Below the pieces are notes generated by a model. That model was not told the DNA's origin and did no database searches. It worked only from the letters and a program-made list of their open reading frames with translations. 64,000 bases of DNA from Erigeron canadensis (Eukaryota; Streptophyta; Magnoliopsida; Asterales; Asteraceae). Position numbers and translations under genes: made by a program. Positions 22,411-34,195 of this stretch are shown in pieces; the stretch's first letter is position 1; each line of letters starts with the position of its first letter. The DNA lies in NCBI RefSeq assembly GCF_010389155.1, contig NC_057768.1:5826501-5890500 (forward strand), in the 5' to 3' direction.

Positions 22411-22684
22411 AAGTGAAGGTACAAAAGGAGAGTTGGCAACAAGAGTGTCTGTGGACCCAAGAGATTTTATGATCATCAAATTGTTCATAAATAGAATTAT
22501 TTGAGGTCACAATTTTGTGGAGAGAAAAAAAAAATTTTGAGTTATTGGTGGAAGGAAAAAAATTCGATGAATATATGGAAAAATGATTTTAAATGTGACA
22601 AAAACTAGTGAGTTTTGGTTGAAAATTGAAAGATCATAAAAAAAAAGGGCAGAGTGACTTTTCATAAAATTGTGAATTTAAGAA

Positions 22685-23260
22685 TGCATACCGGTGTTTT
22701 GATTTCCGGTATGTTGCAAAGCATCAAGATATCAAGTCGAAACTAGATATCGATGCACTTGCGAAATCTAATTAAAGCAAGATAAGCACATATAATCATG
22801 CAGATAATAAAATAAGTATGCAGAGCAAAACGAACATCACATAAGAAACACATAAGACAATTAATCATTGAGAAAAGAAAATGAAAATAGAAGAAATAAG
22901 ATACCCGAATACGTAAAATAAGATGATAGACAATAATGAATCACGTAAACGAGAAATAATCACCCCTGAAAGATAAAACACAAATACACAAAAAACCGGT
23001 ATTAATGCGTTTGAAAAATAGGAAACCGGTATTAATGCATTGAAAAATAGGAAACCGGTATTAAAACATTGAAAAATGAGGAAAACCGGTATAAGTAAAT
23101 GGAAAAACCTGCATGCCGGTTTTGAAGAATAGAAGAACTAATACCGGGTTTCTTTCCTGTGGTTTATAGGTTATAATGTCGGGTTTCTTTTCAGAGGAAC
23201 TAAAATCGGGATTTGGTTTGAGAAAGCCGGTTTTGACTGAGAGAATTCCGGTTTTTGATA
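22685..23260 (-). repeat. ACCGGT-rich repeat region in the pol-to-extra-ORF spacer
   Basis: The motif ACCGGTATTAATGC and close variants recur in tandem near 22995-23100 with spacers of GAAAAATAGGAAA type. Further ACCGG, GCCGGTTTT and TTCCGGTTTT motifs follow to 23255. The same palindromic core ACCGGT recurs in the 5' leader (28824-29470), so both non-coding regions of the element share a motif. Confidence 0.8.
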
Positions 23261-23638
23261 AGGTTAAGAATACTTAGAAAATTTTTGCGAAAGGGTCAAA
23301 AGACTTCGTTTTTTTTTTTTTTTAGAAAAGATTTATATATGGAAAAGTTTGGAAAAAATGGAAAAGATACGAAAGATTTGAAAAAAAAAAAAATTTGGAA
23401 AAGATGGGAAAAGTTTAGAAAACTTTTGGGTAACACATAATCAGAAGAAGAGCATAGATAAATACAAACTCCCCCTAGGAACATGCATACAGATAAACTG
23501 ATAAAAATCGACTTACTCCCCCCAGAAGCATGCAATCTACCCTTGTTCTCCCACTCAAATATTGCATGTATAAGTACGGAAACATACATCAATTGTTTGA
23601 AAAAGAAAATAAACATAGATAGCATGACAAGATGGCAA

Positions 23639-25074
23639 TTAAGCTTGAAGATCGAGCATACCCAACTTGGTTTTCAAAAAATTAAACCTTTGTTCATCTA
23701 AGGGTTTAGTGAAAAGATCCGCAAGTTGGTAGTCTGTAGGGACAAAGTAGAGTTCGATGTTACCTTTTTCGACGTCATCTTTTATGAAATGGTACCTTAC
23801 ATCGATATGCTTTGTCTTTGTATGCTGAACAGGATTGCAAGAAATTGCAATTGCACTTTTGGAGTCACAGTAAATCGGAATGCGCTCATACTTAAAACCA
23901 TAGTCAGAGAGTTGTGTCTTCATCCACAGAACTTGAGAACAACAACTAGCAGCAGCGACATATTCAGCTTCAGCCGTTGAGGTAGAAACACAAGTTTGTT
24001 TCTTTGAAGACCACCCAACTAACATGTCACCAAGGAATTGCACACTACCAGAAGTGCTTTTGCGGTCTAACTTACACCCTGCATGATCTGCATCTAAGAA
24101 AGCCGTTAATTCGAAACCGGTTTCTTTCGGGTACCATAAACCAAGGTTAATAGTACCCTTAAGATACCGAAATATTCGTTTAACAGCTTGAGCATGGCTG
24201 TCCATAGGGTTAGCTTGAAATCTAGCACACATACATGTTGCAAACATTATATCCGGGCGACTAGCAATTAGATATAGGAGAGATCCTATCATACTGCGAT
24301 ACAATTTCTGGTTAAACGGTTTTTCATGTAAATCAGCATGAATTTTGGTACGAACCTCCATGGGTGTCCCAATCGGTTGACAGTGAGACATATCAAACTT
24401 TTTTAGCATGTCAAGAATGTATTTATTTTGACAAATAAAAATACCATTTGACAATTGTTTGACTTGAAGACCAAGGAAAAATTTTAATTCACCCATCATA
24501 CTCATTTCGAAATGTTTAACCATTAGAGCAGCAAAGTTTTTGCAGTATGTAGGATTAGTAGACCCGAATATGATGTCGTCAACATAGATTTGGATTAACA
24601 GAATATCATTACCTTGCTTTTTAATAAACAAGGTGGTGTCAATGGTACCTTGGAGAATCCAGATTTCAGAAGATAAGTAGAGAGAGCATCATACCATGCA
24701 CGAGGGGCTTGTTTTAGACCATAGAGAGCTTTATCTAACTTGTAGACAAAAGTAGGATATTTTGGATCAACGAAGCCCTCAGGTTGCTCAACATACACTT
24801 CTTCTTTCAAGATTCCATTGAGAAAAACAGACTTGACATCCATTTGATAGACTGTAAAGTTCTTAAAAGCAGCATAGGCAAGAAAAATACGAATGGCCTC
24901 AATTCTGGCAACAGGAGCAAAAGTTTCATCGTAATCCACACCGTCTTGTTGAGAGAAACCTTTGGCTACAAGACGAGCCTTGTTACGAACAACAATACCA
25001 CCTTCATCTTTCTTGTTCTTGAAGATCCACTTTGTCTTAATTGGTTCTTTGTGAGAATGCGGATTTGGAACCAA
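23639..25074 (-). pseudogene. Copia reverse transcriptase and RNase H, frameshifted
   Basis: This region encodes the polymerase that copies element RNA into DNA and the RNase H that removes the RNA. The first frame (25074-24660) has [58 protein letters not shown] and [13 protein letters not shown] frameshift near 24650 moves into the second frame (to 23639). That frame holds the catalytic YVDDIIFGS, FFLGLQVKQ, SMIGSLLYLIASRPDI and the RNase H motifs FLDADHAGC, STAEAEYVAAASC and YCDSKSAIAI. The end HTKTKHIDVRYHFI and ADLFTKPLD is complete. Upstream the frame joins a linker without integrase sequence. The frameshift makes it inactive as written. The stop after RNase H is TAA followed by TTGCCA, not a CARYYA context. 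Confidence 0.92.
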
Positions 25075-25181
25075 TACACATTTCGTTTTTTGTTAGAAGT
25101 TTGACCGACAGGCGACACTTGTTTCTTTGGAGTGGAAGAAAACCAACCATATTGATCTTGGTATCTAGTTATTCCTACAGC

Positions 25182-28100
25182 TTAATCTCTTAAAACTTTT
25201 AAAGTGCACCTAGGTGTGGTTAGAGATTGTTTAGGGTAACCAGAAAACTTTCGATCCTTGGGTTGCTGTTGGAGTTTCATTTTAGTTTTGGGAGAGGGGT
25301 TGGTGTGGACTGTAGGAGTCTGGGGTTTGTTTTTGTTCTTGCAGCTGTCAGGCAAATTCCTTGAATTGGTAATGATTACCTTTTGTTTTGGTGTCTTCCT
25401 TGGTAATGAAGCTGCTTTCGAGGGATGTGAGGGTGGAGTCTTTTTCAAAGAAGGTTTGTTTTTCTTAAAAAATTTATTTTCAAAATCCGGATCATAAGTA
25501 TTATTTTCTTCCAAAAATTTGTTTAGATCAGGGATTTTAGAAATATTTAGATTAAAACCGTTGTTCTTTGAATCGGAATTCACAGTCACTTTAGAAACTG
25601 GAGTCTTCAGAGGACTGGAAGTCTCTTTGTATTTGTTTGATGCATTGTCATTTAGAAAAACGGGTTGGTGACTCATTAGTTCTTGAATGATTTTACAGTA
25701 TCGCTTTTCCCTTGTTTCAAACTTAATTTAAAATTCCTTTTTTATTTTTTCTAATGAGATGTTTATTGCATCAATTTCATCCAAATAGACTTGGACATTG
25801 ATTTGAGAGGTGGTCGAGTTGATGGAAGAGCATGAAGTATCAGTAGATGACTTTGACTCATGTGATAAATGTGGTGGAGTCAAATTGGACACAATTTTTG
25901 AAAATGGACCTGAGGACAGTAACTTTGTTGCCTTTTCAGTGTTGTGATCCACAAAAGCTTGAAGTATAATGTTTTTATACTCCATTTCCATCTTAAGTTT
26001 ATTGAGTTCAGTGAGCAAATTCAGTCTTTGATTTCTTTCAAATTTATATTGTTTGGAAAGAGAGTTAAACTCGTTACAATACGAGTCAGTTTCCTCAGAA
26101 AACTTGATTGGCTCAGTATCAAAGAGATTTGGAAAAATGTGTTCAATTTTATCCACCGACATTTGTTCATCATAATCTTCATCATACACACAATCAATGT
26201 TAGAAACAAAATCATCTTCAGTTTGGGTAGCAACAGAATTGGTCTTAATGGAATCCCAGTTGGGTTGCACAGAAACATCTTGAATGTCACACGCTTCATC
26301 ATTTAAGGAGCAATTGTTGGGATTTACAATGACACACACTGGTTGGCTAAGATCAGTACAGTCATAAACAACACTGGATGAGCTATTGGGGACAGATTTG
26401 TTATGGTGATTTTGAGACAAAATAACATTTATCACATCTTGTTTTTCAGTTATAGTTTGTTTCAAATCTTCTATTTGTTTTTCCAAAACACTTTGTGGAA
26501 TATATGGTCGAACTGGAGCTGGTTTTGGATGAATGATTTCTTTTTCAAGTTTGGGCTCACTTGTATGACCAACAGATTGTTTTTCAGTTGAATCTGCACT
26601 TGAGTTTTCATCCAGTTCAACTATAGTAGCAGAGTGTTTTTTAGGTTTAGGACAAAGTGGAAGATTAAACAAATCATAAGAATCATTGATTTGATCATAG
26701 TTAATTTTGATTTCACATTTGGATAACTGTTCTTCTGTATCAAAATCATCATAACTGGGTCGAATAAATTGACTTAGCAAACCATATCGCATCATGATTT
26801 CATCATACATGGGTGGTACAATTAGTTGACCCGTGAGTAAGTTCTTGGGATCTTCAAATCCTAACCCTTTGGTGAAATCATCAAAATCTCTTGGTTTGTT
26901 TAAAAAGATTTGCTTGTTGGATTGATCAATTCTATAAACCTTAACTTTATAAAACTTGATTTCATCAGTGAATTCATCAATTTTATTTTCAAGTTTTTGG
27001 TTCTGAGAATCTTTGATGCAACATGCATGATTTAAATCAGAAATTTGATTTTGTAATTCTTTCACAAAAGGGTTGGAAATGTTGAACTTAGACTGAAGGG
27101 CTTCAAGATCTTCGGCCAAAGCATTTGCTCTAAACATTTCATTTGACTGAGCAATTTTTAATTCTTTGATGGTTTTGTTTAGTTCAAATACTTTGAGCTC
27201 AAGTTCTTGATTAGCAAGATGTAATTCAGAAGAAGCAGTAAAAGAAACCGATGCATTACTAGTTGAAAGATCTTTAAAGTCCTTTTGAAGGATTTGAAAT
27301 TTGTTTTGAAAATCAGTTAAAGAGTTTTCTTTTTCTTGTAAAGCATTGGTTAAGTTTGCTACTTCTCCTTTTAGAGATGTATTTGTGAGAGCAGTTTGTT
27401 CACATTCATGCAATAATTGTTCTAAAGCAAGTTACGGAAATTCGCATACCTCATCGTCATCAGTTTCCGATTTGTTACCTTTATCACTCAGCTCATTGGA
27501 ACGCTTGATCTTAGTCATGAAGCACACATTTGCAGCAAGTTCTTCAGTTTCTTCATCAGAGAGATGTAGTCATTTATCATCTTCAGCAAGAAGAGCAACA
27601 CCACTTTCTTGTTGCTTCACTAACATGAGTTTGTTTTGATAGTATGTGGAGTTCTTCTGACGAGGCTTGGTACAATTGATTGCTAAATGACCAGTTTGAC
27701 CACAGTTGTAGCATTTCCTTTCTTCAGGTTTTCTTTCAGCAACTTTCTTCTCAAGTGACCTTGGAGATTCAAACTTCTTTTCACCAGTTGTGCTTCTCGG
27801 ATAATGATCAAATTTGGGAGCTTGGTTGTTCTTGACATAAGATGAAACAGAAGATGTTCGAAGTTGATTATTGGTCGGTCTCCTTGTCATATACTTTTTC
27901 TTGAAGGATCGAGTAAAATATGCAAGATCTCTGCACATCTCCTTTTCTTTATCATCCATGTCAGATTCGATGAGGTCATTATCACCAAGATTAGAAAAGG
28001 TGTTTTCATCATTGGAGTTCATAGAGAGATGTGACATTCTGTTGGCCACAAGAGCAAGAGGATTAGTGGATGAACTTTCTTGAAATTTTGCTTGTTGTTT

Positions 28101-28802
28101 CAGAATAGCTTTTTCATTCAATCTCAACTTCTCATAGAGATTGTGAATGTTAAGCTTGTTGAAGTCTGGTTGAACATTTATCTGTGTGCCATAAGGTTCC
28201 CAGACTTCTTCCAAGCATCAGATAAACTTCACATTGAGCTCAATCTCAGTTTTGTTCACCTTTTCTTTTCTTAAATCATTGATCACATTGCAGAAACGAT
28301 CATATGTTTTCACTAATGGTTCCCCCTTCTCCTGTTTGAAGGTCTCATATTGATCAATTAAAAAAGAGAGTTGAATGGTTGTTGAGATTTCTGACCCTTG
28401 AAACTGTTTTTCAAGTTCGTCCCAAATTTCTTTCCCAGTGGTATAAGAATCAACGTTTCAATATATCTCATTAGGAAGAGCAAAGTACAGATAGGTAACA
28501 GCAAGATCATCTGCTTGGGATCGGTTTCTCTGTGTGGTATTTCAACTCTCGGGTGGTAGAAGTTTTTTAGTTACAGGATTTCTGTGAACAGCCAGTCCTT
28601 TTTTGAGAGATGTCTTTACATCAGCAGCATTAGGTTGTTTAGCAACCCAATTCAGAAAACGATTTCTCCATTGGGGATAGCAGTCATGATAGAGGACAGG
28701 TGGGTGAGTTTCAGAACCTATGATTAAAGAATCTTGAAAAGCCATTACACAGTGTGAGGAACTGGTATTCAAGCTGAAAATTGAGCAGCGTAACTTTTCC
28801 AC
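25182..28802 (-). pseudogene. Gag polyprotein with CCHC knuckle and long coiled-coil extension
   Basis: One frame (minus strand) runs from the ATG at 28802 to 25182, interrupted only by in-frame stops near 28542, 28460, 28216, 27570, 27432 and 25728. The N-terminal part (HPPVLYHDCYPQWRNRFLNW) and the middle (GKEIWDELEKQFQG, FKQEKGEPLVKTYDRF) match copia Gag (UBN2 type). The zinc knuckle CYNCGQTGHLAINC sits near 27710-27670. From 27413 to about 26950 the protein is heptad-rich (LTNALQEKENSLTDFQNKFQ and similar), a coiled coil, followed by acidic and Ser-rich segments and a basic linker up to 25182. Several stops are TGA where TGG or CGA is likely ancestral, which suggests decay by cytosine methylation and deamination. 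No DTG protease or HHCC/DDE integrase motif follows. Confidence 0.85.
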
Positions 28803-28823
28803 TAAATTGATGAAAAGAGCACT

Positions 28824-29339
28824 AATACTGGTTTTGGTGTAAACCAGGTATTACAACATACAACCACACAGCAAAGCACAACAGAAACCGATTTTTCAGA
28901 AACGGAAGAACTAATACCAGTATTCGTATGTAGGAATACCAGTTTTTAGGAAAGAAATTGAACAGAGTTTTGATTAAGAAAAATGATTAATGGAGGAACT
29001 AATACCGGTTTTGGAGTAAACCAGGTATTAATACATTCAAAACACAACTTAAACCAACAATCCTTTACTAAAACCGGTAATCAGTAATAAGGGTACTAAT
29101 ACCGGTTTTCTTCGAAAAATTTGAAGATTATAACAGCTTGAAATTTAACTATTAGAAGAACAAATACCGGTTTTGGGGTAAACCAGGTATTATAACATTC
29201 AAACTATGAATAAAGTACTAATACCGGTATTCTGAAAGTAACAGAAAACCGGTATTGAGAAATTAAATTAAGATTAGTTAGAGTTTTAATAATCTATAAA
29301 TGGGAGAACAAATACCGGTTTTGGTATAAACCAGGTATT
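28824..29339 (-). repeat. Four near-identical 29-nt hairpins in the 5' leader
   Basis: Copies lie at 28824-28852, 29001-29029, 29163-29191 and 29311-29339. On the plus strand each is AATACCGGTTTTGG (first copy AATACTGG), two variable bases, then TAAACCAGGTATT. The arms pair as AATACC with GGTATT and GGTTT with AAACC, leaving one bulged base and a 6-nt loop. Spacing is 148-177 bp. Additional single ACCGGT or AAACCGGTAT motifs lie between them. They lie between the primer-binding site and the gag start, where packaging or translation signals of retroelement RNAs are usually located. Confidence 0.85.
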
Positions 29340-29694
29340 TTTATTGAAATTAAAAGTTCTTGAGACAAGTAAAACCGGTATGGAAACCCAATTTTAGTAT
29401 GTTCAAAGCCAATCAGAAACTCGGTATTAGAACTGTGATAGAAAACCGTGATTGAATCCCGGTTTTTGAAACAGAAACCTAAAAATTTGATTTCAAGACA
29501 TTGTGATTAGAGATAGGAATAGATACTTTATGGGTGATATCTTGGGATGATAAGGAGTGAATAAACACAAGAAATTCGATTACTTTAACATGGTAAAGGG
29601 AAAAAGATTGAAAATTTCGGAATGGGAGTAAAAACACAAGTTAGCACAAGGATGAACAAAATCAAGCTATGGATCTCTCACACGTTGTGATTTT

Positions 29695-29706
29695 GCTCTG
29701 ATACAA
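29695..29706 (-). other. Primer-binding site (initiator tRNA-Met type)
   Basis: On the minus strand the sequence just inside the 5' LTR reads TGTATCAGAGC. This is one base short of the TGGTATCAGAGC complementary to the 3' end of initiator tRNA-Met used by plant copia elements. Confidence 0.8.
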
Positions 29707-29708
29707 AG

Positions 29709-29995
29709 TGTAAACTATGCTAAAATGTGTATTGAACCTTTAAGTGAAATGGGAAAGTAGGTATTTAGAGAGAAAGTAGGTATTAGAACAATGAAAGATT
29801 AATTGGACAAAAGGTTAACTTTTCATTATATGTGGGGGTTTATATAGCCACATAATTTGCAATTAAACCCCATATATAATTACAAACAAGTACATGGCTA
29901 ATTACATGATAAACCCTTCACCAAATCTTAATAAACATAAAGGACAAAACAAATGTTAATATACAAAATACGCACTACAAAATATAAAGCTAACA
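29709..29995 (-). repeat. 5' LTR of the Sirevirus-type element
   Basis: This is the 287-bp partner of the LTR at 17471-17757, next to the primer-binding site and therefore the 5' LTR. It drives transcription toward lower coordinates. The TATATAAACCCC element is on the minus strand at about 29839-29850. Confidence 0.92.
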
Positions 29996-30534
29996 CACGA
30001 TTATAGATTGTTTTGGTAATAAAAGTTCTTACGTTTATTTTTTATTTTTTTGTAGTTTATGATAGTGAATTTTATAGGTTAGTAATCCCAAGAACTTTTA
30101 GTCTCGATGCTTCAGCTTCACCCTATTTGTCCTTAAACCAATCGTTTCGGTATATTGTTAGCGTGGTACCGTGGTTGATTTTTGGTCAAATATAATTGTG
30201 TTGTTTTAAGAAAGTGGTTGATATTTATATTCACAATAGTTGTTTTGTATTTGTTGGAGAGTTTATAAGTGGTCGCTCAAATAACTTTGTAGTTGGAAAC
30301 AATAAGACGCGTGTATGAGACATTAGCCCATTTGGTCGCTTCATTGGTATATTAAGTGTGAAATGAGTTTGATATGTTTCATATGTTATGACTTATGTTA
30401 ACAAAATTTATAAGTTAGGGTAATAAATTTTGGGCTACTAAAAATGATTAGAAATGTTGAATGTAAAAAAGGAAATGTGATGGCAGGCCCATAAACTTAG
30501 GACCCTTAGCCGTAAATTTCTGGCCTATGTAACA

Positions 30535-33500
30535 TCTCTTCTCTTCTCTTCTCCCCTCTCTCTCTCTAATAAAGCAATGTTTCTTAGACTAATTATTTTT
30601 AAAAAATTGCCAAGTGGCAGCCTCTACTTTTTTTTCACTCGGCTTCCCATCATCAGATAGAAAAATTAAAATAATTTATTTATTTATTGTTTAAAAAAAT
30701 CATCAAATAAAACTAATTAATTTATTTAAATTAAAATAAATGTAAGTAAGAGTTTTCTTCCTTCTCAACTTTTCCCATAAACAAAATCTTCATCATAGGA
30801 TTGAGTTCGTGAATTCCAACTTTGAGCCAATAACATCATCTTTATTCATCAAAGAAGTTAAAGAGACTGATGTGTTTCAGATTTCTAACCCTAGGCAGTG
30901 TGTAAATTCCGATCCTGAATTTCATGATTTATGTCCTCGTGTTTCAATATGACGGGTATTCGGGTGTAATGGATTTCAACTTTTCAGGTATCTTCCCAAA
31001 TTCAATTAAGGTTTTTTTATATTTCAATTTTAGGGTTCTTATTTTCATTCTTAATTTGTTTTTTTTTCAACTCCGATGTGTAATTTTATAAACTTCCCCT
31101 TCATATTACCTTTCTCTTTGACTTACATGTATAAATTAAAACTTTTTTTTTTAGGTCGTGCATAATATCATATAATTATAGATAGTTAGCACTCGATCAC
31201 GATAATAGTAAGTGAGCTTTCCTATTTTCTACATGTTTTTTCTATCTTAATTATTGAGACCATATGGATGATTTGGTGTTTAAGTTGTAATTAATATGCC
31301 TCTGTTTTGAATCCCCTGCTTTTTTGAAATGATTTGTGATATGTCCATTTATATGCATATTCCCATATCGTTTCTAAGACGTTTTAAGCTTAATTATGTG
31401 TAAATTATATGTATATTCGATGCTTTGATGGTGTTGCTAGTGATTTCAGGCTTAGAATAGGTAAAATGGTTAGAAACAGCTGTTGGAAGACTTTGAGATG
31501 CATTGGGATGGTTCGTGGACGCATACGAGTGAAGATGGAATGGAAACTACAAGTTTTGGCTGAAAACAAGGTTGGTGCGTCACACCATGTAAGGAGGTAT
31601 GGAGCATTTTCTAATCAGAAACTTGGAAGAAGTTGGAAAGCAGGGAGGTGCGACGCACCAACCCTGTGGTGCGTCGCATATCGGGCAGCTTCAAATTTGG
31701 TAACAAGGCCAGGTGCGCCGCACCTGAAGCTTGGTGCGTCGCACCTGTAGGTCGGTTTGTGAAGACCTCTAGCAAACTCTATAAATACAGGACCATAACC
31801 CTCCCATTCGACACACAATCACTTCTAGTCGACTTTAGGGTTCTTTGGGGGTATTCTCAGCAGCTTTTTCGTCCATCAAGGTCTAAGGGTTGTTCGTGAT
31901 CTCCAAGGCATTCGGTTGTCGATTTTTCTTAGCGTTTACTTGTTTTCTACACATTGGTACAATATGTTCTTCTATATTTTTACTCTTTGTGCTTTGTTTT
32001 TGATTATGAGTAGCTAAATAATTCGTCATCCACTGAGATGAAGTGATACATTGAATAATGGTTGCATAAATCTTTTGAATTCAAGTTGATTTGATTTAAC
32101 GTTGTGTCGTAATCTTAGCTTATTAACTCTTTGTTATTTAACTTTCAATTGCGGATAGTTTTTGCATAACTTCAGTGGTAACTAGGTTGTGTCGAAGTTA
32201 TTTTGATTGCTTGGTTAGAAGCAATTGTTTCTATGACGGGTACGGTAGGAAGTAATTGATAGTTAATAAGGGTTAACGGGTTAATGGTTGGGTACAATCA
32301 ATAGACACAATTGTTATCTAAATAACCAAAACAATTCATTGGCTAGGAAAGTTATGAAAGGCGTCTTGGGGTACCGGTCTTAGTAATGGAACTAGTTAAT
32401 TAAGGGAATTTAATAAAGTAACGAACTTGACGGGTACGGGGTGAGTCTTTGTTAGTTCTCGGTTATAAAATCAACGTATTTGAATTGGTACTTTAAATAT
32501 ATGCAACCTAAATAATGTGTATCATGGAGTCGAAGTGGATGATCTTCTCATCCTATTTGATTTAAAACAAATCTCTTTTCGATAAATTCTACGGAATTTC
32601 TAACTCTTTCAATCTAACTAACTTTCAATTTAAAATCAAGATGACGTGGTGTCTTTAAAGACCAAACTCTTTCTAAATTACTTAAAACTCACTAACTTTT
32701 ATTAGTCTCCGTGGAAAGAACCTTTACTTACTTTAATCTATATTACATACGAACGGGTCTACTGCCCGATTGCGTGTGGTAAACGATTCAGAGTATTTAT
32801 AGGATTTTAATTTAATTAGATTTTCACACATCAATTTGGTTGCCTTTTTTTATATAATTCACAAGATAAACTGCGTCTTATTACACAGATGAGTTACTCT
32901 CAGTATATTGATGGTCTCTTGATGATTTAAAATCTTTTGGGTGTCTAGACTTGCCAGGAAATTTTCATGGTCCATGGACGAGGTGTTGATGCCCGGAGAT
33001 AGAAATTAGTTACCCAATGCAACTTGATCACGTATGACTTTGTTATCTCTATTACTCCACTCATTTTTAGCCATTAAAATGTGTTATTGTCATACTTCCA
33101 ATGGTTAAATGTAGAATATTGTTATTTTGATTTATACTTTCGATACATACCTTTATTAAGTTGAAGGATATGCAAAGCTCTGCGTAAGCCATGGGAAAAA
33201 AACTGATTTTGATTGATGACTAAAACTTTCATAATTTGTAAATGTTAAAATCGGTCTACAAATTCTCATTTTCAATCAAAGATGCAAAGATGCAATGATG
33301 CTTGGTGGTCGTTATTACCCTCTAAAGATCAACATCTATGACTTTTTTTTTCCCTTATATATATTGTAAATTCTGTCCATCCATGCCACTTTTATGATGA
33401 AGCAAACATGACGGTGAACCTCTACTACTATTCACAACAATTCTTTTTACAATCCAATCAAGTATCACACGATTTACAAAATTCGTCATATCATATTCTT

Positions 33501-34190
33501 TTCTTTTATTTGATTGCAGTATATACCTATTCAATTTTGTAGAAGATATTTGACTTGTGAAACATAGTGTATGGACTGTGCTATTCATATGTGAGGTGGG
33601 TGGAAATTGGGTCCAATTCAATGCAATGTGTACAAGGGACGTGCTACACTGTATCGAAAAATTTGAAGAAATTTACTAATGATAATCATTTGGTTCATTG
33701 GTTGTGGATGATGTACATTTGTTAGAACTGGCAAGTGAGATTGGAAAGGTGCAGAAAGTCTCCATCACTTTGGCTTGGTAACATGAACTAAGAAAGATAG
33801 TGTAGATATATTTGATTTTTGGTGTAACTGTATGTCAGTATCATTGTCTTTTCTTCTTCTTTTTGCTTTTCGTTAGTATTGTTGGAGTTGACCTGTCGGG
33901 TGGTGCTTCTGAGTTTTGACAATTTCTTATGATGCTTTGTTAATTGACTATGATTAGTCTAAAAGTTGAATAAGGAAATATGGTGTAGGTATTCCCCTTT
34001 ATATTTCCCAATCTTTGGTTGTTTTGCTTAATCAAAACGTTGGTAACATGCCACCATATACATGGCTTTTGCAATGACCCTTTGATCTTTGATTCAGTCA
34101 ATCGTGATCCATATAACAAACATGTAATTATTTTTCTGTATACATTATTTATTAAAAAAATTTATTTAGATACCCGGGTTAATTAGCTAG
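30535..34190 (+). mobile_element. Candidate Helitron, possibly carrying captured sequence
   Basis: The left end starts after an A as TCTCTTCTC and runs through CT-rich sequence into CTCTAATAAAGCAATG and an AT-rich stretch, the style of plant Helitron 5' ends. The right end is ACCCGGGTTAATTAGCTAG followed by T, which has the CTAG terminus; the terminal hairpin is short. Between lie unassigned single-copy-looking stretches (30780-31400 and 32880-34140) and a gypsy LTR remnant (31420-32835). No RepHel protein is encoded. Pairing these two ends is inference; they may belong to different elements. Confidence 0.4.
31420..32835 (+). mobile_element. Ty3/gypsy (Athila-like) LTR remnant
   Basis: GC-rich short palindromes (GGTGCGTCGCACC type) lie at 31574-31745, followed by the TATA-like CTATAAATAC at about 31780. 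A long U5-like part ends GATTTTCACACATCA and is followed by ATTTGGTTGCC. This recalls the LTR end plus a damaged TGGCGCCGTTGCC primer site of Athila-type elements. No internal domain was found. The upstream boundary is uncertain. Confidence 0.5.
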
Positions 34191-34195
34191 TTGTA

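Larger units (their letters stand above)
17471..29995 (-). mobile_element. Ty1/copia LTR retrotransposon, Sirevirus type, 12.5 kb, degenerate
   Basis: Two 287-bp LTRs (17471-17757 and 29709-29995) bound the element. On the minus strand they start TGTTAG and end TTTACA. A primer-binding site lies inside the right LTR and a polypurine tract inside the left LTR. Order on the minus strand: leader with hairpins, gag with CCHC knuckle, long coiled-coil region, linker, reverse transcriptase, RNase H, repeat-rich spacer, extra ORF. No protease or integrase motif is seen between gag and RT. I count 11 differences between the LTRs (about 3.8%), suggesting insertion on the order of one to two million years ago at usual plant rates. 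Flanking five bases CACAA and CACGA differ at one position, so the TSD is imperfect. RT and RNase H wording (YVDDIIFGSTN, SMMGELKFFLGLQVKQ) fits the Sirevirus/Maximus lineage. Confidence 0.92.

Noticed and set aside
23255..23625. Lys/Phe-rich open frames on both strands
   Set aside because: Low-complexity A- and T-rich spacer of the retroelement; no coding signature.
28824..29339. CRISPR-like array
   Set aside because: Spacers are unequal and too long, the genome is plant, and the units lie in a retrotransposon leader.
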